64,000 nucleotides of DNA. It comes from Phaeocystidibacter marisrubri (GTDB lineage: Bacteria > Bacteroidota > Bacteroidia > Flavobacteriales > Schleiferiaceae). The translations under genes were made by a program, and so were the position numbers. Positions 35,082 to 42,296 of the stretch are shown here, one piece after another. Below the pieces are notes generated by a model. It saw only the letters and a list, made by a program, of their open reading frames with translations. It was not told the origin of the DNA and made no database searches. Each line of letters starts with the position of its first letter. Position 1 is the first letter of the stretch. Location: assembly GCF_008933165.1 (NCBI RefSeq), contig NZ_WBVQ01000002.1, forward strand, positions 395,569 to 459,568. Reading direction: 5' to 3'.

Positions 35082-37139
35082 ATGAAGAAGTTTATCCTAT
35101 CGGTCATGACGACATCTGCCGTACTGGGTGCCTCTGCTCAACAGCAGATCATGACACCCGACCTACTATGGGCTCTTGGCAGAGTTCATATGGAAGACGT
35201 GAATAAAGACGGAACCAAAGTTCTTTATGGCGTTACGCGCTATTCACTAGAAGAAAACAAAGGCGAACGAGACCTTTACATCTACGATACCGAATCGGGT
35301 ACCCCTAATTTGGTGATCGACCTTCCGGGCAGTGAAAGCTCTGCCGTATTTTTTGACGACACCCACATTGGCTATGCCAAAGACGGTCAATATTGGATTA
35401 CTGAAGTAGGTGGAACGCCTCAACCTCTCACTCAGCTTCCAGAAGGCAGTGGCAACTTTAAACCAGTTCAATTAAAGGACGGATCTTGGATGCTTCTCTT
35501 CAGCGTACGTGAGAAAGTAAGCGAGACGCCAGGTGAAATGTACCCTTCCCTTCCTAAAGCGGAATTCAAGGTTATCGATGACTTGATGTACCGTCATTGG
35601 GACCATTGGAATGACGAATTTGTCAACCATCCAGCATTTGGAAAACTAGACATCTCTGGTGCCCATCAACTCACTACAGGTGGATTTACCCACATCATGC
35701 AAGGAGAACCCTTTGAATCTCCAATTCCTCCATTTTCAGGAAGCGAAAGTTTCGCGGTGAGTCCAGATGGAAAGTACGTGGCATACAACACCAAGTTAAC
35801 CACTGGAAAGGAATTTGCTCAAAGTACAAATAGCATCATCTTCCTCTACGATACCGAAAATGGCGATGTAATTGAAGTTCCGGGAAGAAGCGGTTATGAC
35901 AGTTCGCCAAAATTCTCTCCAGACGGAAGATACCTGGCCTTTACCAGCATGGAGCACGATGGATATGAGTCGGATGAAAGCCGCCTTGCCATATATGATG
36001 TTCGCAAGAAGTTCACCGTAATTGTAGGTGCAGCCGAAGATCAGGTTGTTGAATACATCAACGATTTCCAGTGGACCTCAAAGGATGAACTCATTGTAAA
36101 TGTTCCTTTCCACGCTACTCAAAGATTGGCAAAAATTGAATTAGGCCGACTTCGTGAAGGGGAAGCGTTGAGCTATGAATTGGAATACCTAACGGATGGG
36201 GATTACAACTACCAAGGTTTCCATTATGCGAAGGGCAATCTTTTTGCCGAGCGTCAGGATATGAATCACGCTACAGAAATCTACTCGGTTACCGAAGATG
36301 CTGTTACTCCAATCACTCATGTGAACGATGGCATCTACGAGCATGTAGATATGAGCAATGTGGAGAAGAGAATGGTTCCAACATCGGATGGAAAAGAGAT
36401 GCTTACCTGGGTGATTTATCCACCAGATTTTGATCCGAACAAAAAGTACCCAACCCTACTCTATTGTCAAGGTGGGCCGCAAAGTCCTGTGAGTCAATTC
36501 TACAGCTTCCGCTGGAACTTCCAATTGATGGCCGCACAAGGCTACATTGTAGTTGCTCCAAACCGAAGAGGCGTTCAAGGCTTCGGTTCTGAATGGAACG
36601 AAGAAATCTCTAAAGATTGGGGTGGCCAGGCCATGCGCGATTATCTCGCAGCCATTGATGATGTAGCGAAAGAGCCTTACGTTGACACTGAAAACCTCGG
36701 CGCTGTTGGCGCGAGTTACGGTGGCTATAGTGTGTACATGCTCGCTGGTATCCACGAAGGAAGATTCAGTGCGTTCATCAGTCACTGTGGCCTGTTCAAC
36801 CTTGAAAGCTGGTACGGTGTAACCGAAGAATTGTTCTTTGCGAACTGGGATATCGGTGGACCGTATTGGACGAATCCAGCTCCAGAAAGTTATGCAGAAT
36901 TTAGTCCGCATAAGTATGTGCAAAACTGGGATACACCAATCTTGGTAATCCACGGTGGAAATGACTTCCGCGTTCCTGAAAACCAAGGTATGGAAGCTTT
37001 CCAAGCTGCTCAACTTCAAGGTATCGATTCTAAATTTCTTTACTTCCCTAACGAAGGTCACTGGGTACTGAGTCCGCAAAACGGCATGGTATGGCACAGT
37101 GAGTTCTTTGGGTGGTTAGCGAAACATTTGAAGGAGTAG
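35082..37139 (+). CDS. S9 family peptidase (acylaminoacyl-peptidase/DPP-like)
   Basis: A 685-residue secreted serine peptidase. The signal peptide (MKKFILSVMTTSAVLGASAQ) is followed by a beta-propeller (about 30-420, with 'SPDGKYVAYN' and 'SPDGRYLAFTSMEHD') and an alpha/beta-hydrolase domain (about 430-685). The nucleophile is in GASYGG, the Asp in 'IHGGNDFRVP' and the His in 'NEGHWVL'. It resembles S9B/S9C enzymes that release dipeptides or acyl-amino acids in the periplasm. The ATG at 35082 is the one that starts the signal peptide. The 3' UTR runs into GC-rich repeat array A. Confidence 0.92.
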   Translation: MKKFILSVMTTSAVLGASAQQQIMTPDLLWALGRVHMEDVNKDGTKVLYGVTRYSLEENKGERDLYIYDTESGTPNLVIDLPGSESSAVFFDDTHIGYAKDGQYWITEVGGTPQPLTQLPEGSGNFKPVQLKDGSWMLLFSVREKVSETPGEMYPSLPKAEFKVIDDLMYRHWDHWNDEFVNHPAFGKLDISGAHQLTTGGFTHIMQGEPFESPIPPFSGSESFAVSPDGKYVAYNTKLTTGKEFAQSTNSIIFLYDTENGDVIEVPGRSGYDSSPKFSPDGRYLAFTSMEHDGYESDESRLAIYDVRKKFTVIVGAAEDQVVEYINDFQWTSKDELIVNVPFHATQRLAKIELGRLREGEALSYELEYLTDGDYNYQGFHYAKGNLFAERQDMNHATEIYSVTEDAVTPITHVNDGIYEHVDMSNVEKRMVPTSDGKEMLTWVIYPPDFDPNKKYPTLLYCQGGPQSPVSQFYSFRWNFQLMAAQGYIVVAPNRRGVQGFGSEWNEEISKDWGGQAMRDYLAAIDDVAKEPYVDTENLGAVGASYGGYSVYMLAGIHEGRFSAFISHCGLFNLESWYGVTEELFFANWDIGGPYWTNPAPESYAEFSPHKYVQNWDTPILVIHGGNDFRVPENQGMEAFQAAQLQGIDSKFLYFPNEGHWVLSPQNGMVWHSEFFGWLAKHLKE

Positions 37140-37302
37140 GGCTGCGCAGGGGCTTTGCATTGGCTTCGCAAGGGCCTGCGGTAGGGGCGTGGCAAGGGCT
37201 TGAGGCAGGGGCTAGCGCAGGGGCATAGCAAGGACCTACGGTAGGGGCGTGGCAAGGGCTAGCGCAAGGGCCTGCGGCAGGGGCTGATGCAAGAGCCATC
37301 AA
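37139..37302. repeat. GC-rich repeat array A
   Basis: A GC-rich, non-coding stretch built from degenerate units around GCAAGGGC and yAGGGGC. A 22-nt segment is repeated exactly at 37179-37200 and 37239-37260 (60 bases apart); GCAAGGGCCTGCGG recurs at 37168 and 37264. Its first 33 bases are the reverse complement of part of array B (30 of 34 aligned positions, one 1-base gap). It lies between the S9 peptidase stop and a hairpin. Confidence 0.85.
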
Positions 37303-37314
37303 TAAAAAATATGG

Positions 37315-37358
37315 AAAGACACGGATTACTTCGAAAAGAAAAGATTCGTGTCTTTTTT
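37315..37358. terminator. hairpin terminator between array A and the four-helix gene
   Basis: AAAGACACG / CGTGTCTTT with a loop of about 20 bases; T6 follows on the plus strand and T6 lies a few bases beyond on the minus strand. It can end the S9 peptidase transcript and that of the four-helix gene. Confidence 0.7.
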
Positions 37359-37360
37359 AT

Positions 37361-37708
37361 TTAACGCCTTTTTCGCCAGTACTGGATCATTCTATAAAGC
37401 TGCAAATCAATCATTTGAAGCACTTCTACCAAACGCACTCTCCTCTGGCTATCACACCATTTAATAAACCACTTTTCATCCATCATGGCCATAACTTCTC
37501 GGCATGATCTCTTCGAGTAGTCAAAGAATTTTAGTTTCTCTCCAATCATTCGGGTCCCAAATCCTTCGTTGAAATTATTAGAAATGCTTCTTGATGCTCG
37601 TATAACCTGATCTACAAAATCTCGTTTACTAGGAGTATTCTCAAGAGGAGCGATAAGCTCAATAAGCTCATCCAATTGGATTTTAACCAGTTGTTTTAAT
37701 TCGTTCAT
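37361..37708 (-). CDS. four-helix-bundle protein (23S rRNA IVP / Avd-like)
   Basis: A 115-residue, basic, all-helical protein. The central stretch 'QVIRASRSISNNFNEGFGTR' and 'FFDYSKRSCREV' align with the four-helix-bundle family first described from intervening sequences in 23S rRNA and related to Avd of diversity-generating retroelements. The N-terminus is shorter and less typical than the usual 'LKVWQKA' opening. No reverse transcriptase or rRNA gene lies in the window. The gene is flanked on both sides by GC-rich repeat arrays of related sequence in inverted orientation, and ends 3 bases before a hairpin. Function unknown. Confidence 0.75.
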   Translation of the reverse strand: MNELKQLVKIQLDELIELIAPLENTPSKRDFVDQVIRASRSISNNFNEGFGTRMIGEKLKFFDYSKRSCREVMAMMDEKWFIKWCDSQRRVRLVEVLQMIDLQLYRMIQYWRKRR

Positions 37709-37805
37709 TCCTCAAAGCAAACCGATTCTTCATTAAAACACCTTATTGTAAATGGATACAAACGTTTACGAATGGATAATCACTCTCCCAACCTACCCAA
37801 CCGCC

Positions 37806-37965
37806 GCGAAGCCACTGCGCTAGCCACTGGCGAAGCCCAATGCGAAGCCCTTGCCTACAGCCCTTACCCCCAGCCACTGGCGAAGCCCAATGCAAAGCCC
37901 TTGCGAAGCCCTTGCCTACAGCCCTTGCCCCCAGCCACTGGCGCAGCCCCTACCCTACCCATTTT
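37806..37965. repeat. GC-rich repeat array B, inverted relative to array A
   Basis: Composed of degenerate units AGCCACTGGCGAAGCCC, AATGCrAAGCCCTTGC and CTACAGCCCTTrCCCCC. AGCCACTGGCGAAGCC starts at 37822 and 37872 (50 bases apart), and a shorter copy starts at 37933. The part 37878-37911 matches the reverse complement of 37139-37171 in array A. The array ends just before the -7-like box of the following M16 gene. Open frames through the array are read as coincidental. Confidence 0.85.
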
Positions 37966-37970
37966 CTCCC

Positions 37971-37978
37971 TATCTTCG
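37971..37978 (+). promoter_or_regulatory. possible -7 element of the M16 gene
   Basis: TATCTTCG (one mismatch to TAnnTTTG) ends 8 bases before the ATG at 37987 and lies directly after array B, so the array occupies the -33 region. Confidence 0.45.
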
Positions 37979-37986
37979 CCCCCCAA

Positions 37987-39219
37987 ATGGAGTCACCACT
38001 TAACATCTTTTCTCTACCTAACGGATTGCGTGTCATTCACAAGCCTGTGAATAGTCCTGTTGCGCATTGCGGACTCATCATTAATGCGGGGTCTCGCGAT
38101 GAAAACGACAACGAACAGGGTATGGCGCATTTCATTGAGCACGTTCTTTTTAAGGGAACCAAGAAGCGAAAAGCCTATCACATTTTAAGTCGGCTTGAAG
38201 ATGTAGGTGGTGAGCTAAATGCGTACACAGGCAAAGAGGAAACCGTTCTTTATGCCTCCGTACTCAAGCGTCACCTTCCAAGGGCCATTGAATTACTGTT
38301 CGAAATTGCCTTTGAATCGGTTTATCCAGAAAAGGAGATCAAGAAAGAAAAGGATGTCATCAATGATGAAATTGCTTCTTACCTCGATTCACCGAGTGAG
38401 TTGATCTTTGACGATTTCGAAGATGTGCTTTTTAAGGGACACCCGATTGGCAGAAATATTCTGGGAACACCAGAGAGCTTAGCTGCCATCAACCGCCCGC
38501 GATTGATGGACTGGGTAGCTAAGCACTATTCCCCAGAAAGAATGGTGTTTAGTATTGTGGGTGATTATTCAGAGAAAGATATCCGCAAGTACATCGACAA
38601 ATACACTTCGGAACTACCTTCTGGAGACCCTCGCTACCACAGACGACCGATCAATGGGTACGAGCCCGTGTTCCAAGTGGAAGACAAATCGACCTATCAA
38701 ACCCATGCCATTGTTGGCAACCGTGGCTACGACATGCATCATCACGATTTAACAGCGATGATTTTGTTGAACAACCTCTTGGGTGGGCCTGGAATGAATT
38801 CACGCTTGAACCTCAATATTCGAGAGAAATACGGATTTGCCTACAACCTCGAATCCTTCTATACGGCCTACACCGATACGGGTACGTTTGGTGTGTATGT
38901 CGGAACCGATAAGGGAACCATCGATCGAAGCTTGAAACTCATCCATCGCGAACTACGCATGCTGCGTGAAAAAAAGCTTGGCGTGGTTCAGCTCAAGAAG
39001 GCTAAGCAGCAATTACTAGGACAATTTGCGCTTGGACAAGAGAGCAACTCAAGCTCAATGATTGGAATTGGTAGAACGCTGTTGCATTATGACAAGGTGG
39101 AAACTTTTGAAGAAGTGACGAAAAGAGTGGAATCGGTTTCTTCGGATGCTATCATGCGCGTTGCCAATGAAGTATTCGACCCATCTCAACTTACTACCTT
39201 GATCTACAAGGCGAAGTAA
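37987..39219 (+). CDS. M16 family zinc peptidase, cytoplasmic type
   Basis: A 410-residue protease with the inverzincin motif H48-FIE-H52 ('GMAHFIEHVLFKG') and a second M16 domain (about 165-405, with 'NLNIREKYGFAYNLES' carrying the Arg-Tyr pair). No signal peptide is seen, unlike the other M16 genes in the window. It resembles the processing-peptidase-like single-chain family found widely in Bacteroidota. The frame is open upstream through array B, but the ATG at 37987 gives the family N-terminus (PLNIFSLPNGLRV) and follows the -7 box. Confidence 0.93.
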   Translation: MESPLNIFSLPNGLRVIHKPVNSPVAHCGLIINAGSRDENDNEQGMAHFIEHVLFKGTKKRKAYHILSRLEDVGGELNAYTGKEETVLYASVLKRHLPRAIELLFEIAFESVYPEKEIKKEKDVINDEIASYLDSPSELIFDDFEDVLFKGHPIGRNILGTPESLAAINRPRLMDWVAKHYSPERMVFSIVGDYSEKDIRKYIDKYTSELPSGDPRYHRRPINGYEPVFQVEDKSTYQTHAIVGNRGYDMHHHDLTAMILLNNLLGGPGMNSRLNLNIREKYGFAYNLESFYTAYTDTGTFGVYVGTDKGTIDRSLKLIHRELRMLREKKLGVVQLKKAKQQLLGQFALGQESNSSSMIGIGRTLLHYDKVETFEEVTKRVESVSSDAIMRVANEVFDPSQLTTLIYKAK

Positions 39220-39223
39220 TTGT

Positions 39224-39658
39224 TTATTTCCAAAACTCTTCATCCAAGAGGTTCTCATCCTCCTCTACTTTTTGCAAATCTCTTGGAGGGTAAACGATGG
39301 CTGATGTTTGTACAAAGGCATTACCAACGGAAAGAAGGAAGACCATTCCAGCTATGGATTCATCTAAGGCAAATAGCGCTGCCAAAACACCGATCAAACA
39401 AGTTAGCACCCATGCTGAGGTGAGTACCAGACTAACGAGATAAGCAGGACCTTTGATGAACAGGCTCTGAATGATCGTTCGATTAGCCAAATACAACATT
39501 ACTGCTACAAGAGTTGAAGCCCCTAGGAGTAAGCCGACTCCTTCAAGCGATAAGTCATTCAGAAAGAAACTAACATAAATGGGTATGGAAACGGGGGATG
39601 AATACACCAACCATCGGTACCCTTTTACCCACTTGGAATCAGATTGATCAACAAACAT
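39224..39658 (-). CDS. integral membrane protein, unknown
   Basis: A 144-residue protein with four predicted membrane segments (about residues 17-33, 38-60, 68-92 and 95-118) and an acidic C-terminus (EEDENLLDEEF). No family recognised. Its ATG overlaps the upstream gene's stop by one base (TGATG), and an alternative ATG at 39664 is equally possible. It forms a pair with the next membrane protein gene. Confidence 0.65.
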   Translation of the reverse strand: MFVDQSDSKWVKGYRWLVYSSPVSIPIYVSFFLNDLSLEGVGLLLGASTLVAVMLYLANRTIIQSLFIKGPAYLVSLVLTSAWVLTCLIGVLAALFALDESIAGMVFLLSVGNAFVQTSAIVYPPRDLQKVEEDENLLDEEFWK

Positions 39659-40152
39659 CACCATGGATTATCGATGACTTCCATATCTGAGTCTTCTTCG
39701 ATACGATTCATATGAATATGATGTGGTCGCCGTGAAATCAACCAAATCTCCGAAAAACCATGCACTAAAAGTATGATTAAGAAGGTCAGTACCTCTATTA
39801 TTTCACGGACTGATCGATATGGATTATCCAGCGTCTCTAGGAGAACGTCTGTTGTAAATGAGTACGCAAACCAGAGTAATCCCAATCCATACAATGTCAG
39901 CAATATCCTCATCAAAACAATCAAGAACTTCAGCTTATTTCTCAACCCCAATACAAAGAGGTAATTGAAAGTCAAATCTCCTATAAGCCCTAATCCAATT
40001 ATCTTAAGTTCAAACTCTATCAACTCCAAATCTTCTGGAACACCATAAGACCAAATCAAATATGATATGAAAAGAAAAAAAGCCGTAAAACTGATCAGGG
40101 GTATGAAATGAGGACGTTTTTTCAAGGTGAGCGAAAACATACAATCGTACAT
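39658..40152 (-). CDS. integral membrane protein, unknown
   Basis: A 164-residue protein with about four membrane segments and a charged C-terminal tail (MNRIEEDSDMEV). No family recognised. In-frame ATGs at 40182, 40152 and 40140 are possible; 40152 is preferred because 40182 overlaps the start of the divergent methyltransferase gene, and a TATTTTCA box (40173-40166, minus strand) lies between. It is the first gene of the pair. Confidence 0.6.
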   Translation of the reverse strand: MYDCMFSLTLKKRPHFIPLISFTAFFLFISYLIWSYGVPEDLELIEFELKIIGLGLIGDLTFNYLFVLGLRNKLKFLIVLMRILLTLYGLGLLWFAYSFTTDVLLETLDNPYRSVREIIEVLTFLIILLVHGFSEIWLISRRPHHIHMNRIEEDSDMEVIDNPW

Positions 40153-40155
40153 TTG
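40148..40155 (+). promoter_or_regulatory. -7 promoter element of the O-methyltransferase gene
   Basis: TACATTTG, an exact match, 25 bases before the ATG at 40181; it overlaps the start region of the divergent membrane protein gene. Confidence 0.6.
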
Positions 40156-40180
40156 AGTTAGTACCTGAAAATACAACATC

Positions 40181-40819
40181 ATGGAATTCCTCCCCGAAAG
40201 TATCGATCAATATGTTCACAATCACACCAAAGCGGAAAGTGATTTACTGGCGCGACTCAATCGAGAAACGCATGTGAAGATCATGAGTCCGCGTATGCTA
40301 AGTGGACATCTACAAGGAAGAGTTCTATCCTTACTCGCCAAGCTTCATCGGCCCAAGCGAATACTAGAAATTGGAACGTACACGGGATACTCCGCCCTGT
40401 GCTTGGCCGAAGGGCTAGTGAATGGCGGAGAATTGCACACCATCGACATCAACGAAGAACTGGAGGACTTTGCCAGAAAGTACTTTGACGAAAGTGACTT
40501 TGGCGACTCCATTCACCAACACATTGGAAAAGCCTTAGACGTCATTCCTACACTAAAAGATGGATGGGATATTGTGTTTATTGATGCCGACAAATCGAAC
40601 TACGTTAATTACTACAACGACATCGTACCTCGCATGAATCCAGGAGGCTTGATCTTATGTGACAATGTGTTGTGGAGTGGGAAGATTGTGGATGAAAATG
40701 CGAATGATAAAGACACCGTTGTTCTCCGCGAGTTAAACGAGCTCATTACACAAGATGACCGAGTGGAGAATGTACTGCTACCAATTCGCGACGGTTTGAT
40801 GGCTGCTCGCATAAAGTGA
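40181..40819 (+). CDS. caffeoyl-CoA-type O-methyltransferase
   Basis: A 212-residue SAM-dependent methyltransferase of the COMT-like/CCoAOMT family. SAM-binding motif I is 'RILEIGTYTGYSALCLAEGL'; the metal-binding acids are in 'VFIDADKSNYVNYY' and 'LILCDNVLWSGKI'. The family methylates catechol-type hydroxyls on a divalent metal site; the substrate is unknown. It begins with a good -7 box upstream and ends with a small hairpin. Confidence 0.92.
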   Translation: MEFLPESIDQYVHNHTKAESDLLARLNRETHVKIMSPRMLSGHLQGRVLSLLAKLHRPKRILEIGTYTGYSALCLAEGLVNGGELHTIDINEELEDFARKYFDESDFGDSIHQHIGKALDVIPTLKDGWDIVFIDADKSNYVNYYNDIVPRMNPGGLILCDNVLWSGKIVDENANDKDTVVLRELNELITQDDRVENVLLPIRDGLMAARIK

Positions 40820-40825
40820 CAATTA

Positions 40826-40856
40826 TCAGTTTAAAAACTGACTTTTAGCATTTTTT
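40826..40856 (+). terminator. weak hairpin downstream of the O-methyltransferase gene
   Basis: TCAGTT / AACTGA (6 bp, 4-base loop) followed after a gap by T-rich sequence. Confidence 0.4.
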
Positions 40857-40873
40857 GCCACATGAAATACAGA

Positions 40874-40881
40874 CATCTTTG
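40874..40881 (+). promoter_or_regulatory. -7-like element of hemN
   Basis: CATCTTTG differs from TAnnTTTG at the first base only; the ATG at 40906 follows 24 bases later. Confidence 0.45.
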
Positions 40882-40905
40882 TTAGGCTGAAAAGACCAAG
40901 CAGGG

Positions 40906-42252
40906 ATGCCAAATTCTATTAGTCGATATAATCTAGCTGTACCTCGTTACACCTCGTACCCTCCCGTTCCGCATTGGAAGGTGGAGGGATTTGACATAGC
41001 TGATGCTCACTCGCGCTTTGTGGACGAGGTGAAAAAAAGAGGAGAACTCAGCCTCTATTTGCACTTGCCGTTTTGCGAAGCTCTTTGTACCTACTGCGGT
41101 TGCAACAAGCGCATCACTAAAAACCACAAGGTAGAAACGCCTTACATCGACACCCTCCTAAAAGAGTGGCAGATGTATCTCGACCTTCTAGTAGGTGTTG
41201 ATTTTAAGATCAGCGGCATCCACTTAGGTGGAGGAACACCTACCTTCTTTAGTCCAAAAAACTTAGATGACCTCCTCAGCAAAATGCTAGAAGGTCAGCA
41301 GCTTGTAAAGGATTACGCCTTTAGTTTTGAAGGTCACCCCGCCAACACAACATCGGAACACCTTCGAGTTCTATACAAGCACGGCTTTAGACGAATGAGT
41401 TTGGGAATTCAAGATTTTGACCCCGTAGTTCAGAAGGCCATTCACCGTTGGCAAAGTGTTGAGCAGGTTGAAAAATGTGTTCGCGAAGCTCGAGAAATCG
41501 GTTATACCTCTATCAATTTTGATTTGATCTACGGTCTCCCCTTCCAAAACATGGAAGGCTTGGACAATACGTTTACGGAGGTAACACGCATGCTTCCAGA
41601 TCGCATTGCATTCTACAGTTACGCGCATGTGCCATGGGTCAGCAAGAGTCAGCGGGCTTATGATGAAAACGATCTACCTTCTCCAGAGGCCAAAACCCTA
41701 CTTTATCAATGGGGGTGCCGACTCTTAGAGCGAGCTGGTTATGTGGATGTGGGGATGGATCACTTCGTACTTCCAGGCGATGAGCTGTTTACCGCCAGAG
41801 AGCATCATCACTTGCACAGAAATTTTATGGGCTACACCCATGATAGGGAAACCCTTCAACTTGGTCTCGGCGTCTCTTCAATTTCAGATGGAGTGGGCGC
41901 GTATTGGCAAAATGAAAAAGTGGTTGAAGATTGGTCGGAGCGAGTGAACCGCGGAGAGCTTCCCATTTTCAAAGGTCATTTGATGACCGACATTGAAAAA
42001 TCTATACGTCGACGAATTATAGAATTGAGTTGCTACTTCCGCTTGTCCGAAAGCGAACTTCTGCAAGCCATGCACCTCGATCACGAGCTTCAACACAAGC
42101 TGTATGCCTTTGTAGAAGACGGATTAATCGACATTAAACCCAATGGATTAATCGTTACTGCCAAAGGTAAATCCATTGTAAGAGTTGTCTGTGCAGCCTT
42201 TGACCCTAACATGAAGGTGATTCAAGACGGCGTGTTCTCTCGAGCAGTTTAA
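40906..42252 (+). CDS. hemN: oxygen-independent coproporphyrinogen III oxidase
   Basis: A 448-residue radical-SAM enzyme converting coproporphyrinogen III to protoporphyrinogen IX without oxygen. The N-terminal 'YNLAVPRYTSYPPVPHW' and cluster motif C-EAL-C-TY-C ('CEALCTYCGCNKR') are diagnostic for true HemN rather than HemW; 'GIHLGGGTPTFF' follows. The C-terminal domain has the usual winged-helix-like end. With hemJ later in the window it gives two late haem steps. The ATG is the first in frame. Confidence 0.95.
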   Translation: MPNSISRYNLAVPRYTSYPPVPHWKVEGFDIADAHSRFVDEVKKRGELSLYLHLPFCEALCTYCGCNKRITKNHKVETPYIDTLLKEWQMYLDLLVGVDFKISGIHLGGGTPTFFSPKNLDDLLSKMLEGQQLVKDYAFSFEGHPANTTSEHLRVLYKHGFRRMSLGIQDFDPVVQKAIHRWQSVEQVEKCVREAREIGYTSINFDLIYGLPFQNMEGLDNTFTEVTRMLPDRIAFYSYAHVPWVSKSQRAYDENDLPSPEAKTLLYQWGCRLLERAGYVDVGMDHFVLPGDELFTAREHHHLHRNFMGYTHDRETLQLGLGVSSISDGVGAYWQNEKVVEDWSERVNRGELPIFKGHLMTDIEKSIRRRIIELSCYFRLSESELLQAMHLDHELQHKLYAFVEDGLIDIKPNGLIVTAKGKSIVRVVCAAFDPNMKVIQDGVFSRAV

Positions 42253-42274
42253 CGGTTATTCGCTTATCCCTTCT

Positions 42275-42282
42275 TATCTTTC
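42275..42282 (+). promoter_or_regulatory. -7-like element of the acyltransferase gene
   Basis: TATCTTTC, one mismatch to TAnnTTTG, 14 bases before the ATG at 42297. Confidence 0.45.
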
Positions 42283-42296
42283 GTCCCTCTAAGGAC

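Noticed and set aside
36456-37097. 213-codon minus-strand frame opposite the S9 peptidase
   Set aside because: It is a shadow of a well-supported gene with catalytic motifs, and its own product resembles nothing.
37048-37302. Minus-strand open frame rich in Pro, Ala and Cys within array A
   Set aside because: It is the repeat read in one frame; it overlaps the end of the S9 peptidase gene, has no family similarity and no start signals.
37139-37965. CRISPR array
   Set aside because: Repeat units are degenerate and irregularly spaced, there are no unique spacers of constant length, and no cas genes are near.
37772-38050. Plus-strand open frames across array B, including an N-terminal extension of the M16 protease
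   Set aside because: The low-complexity residues come from the repeat, and the M16 family N-terminus begins at 37987 after a -7 box.
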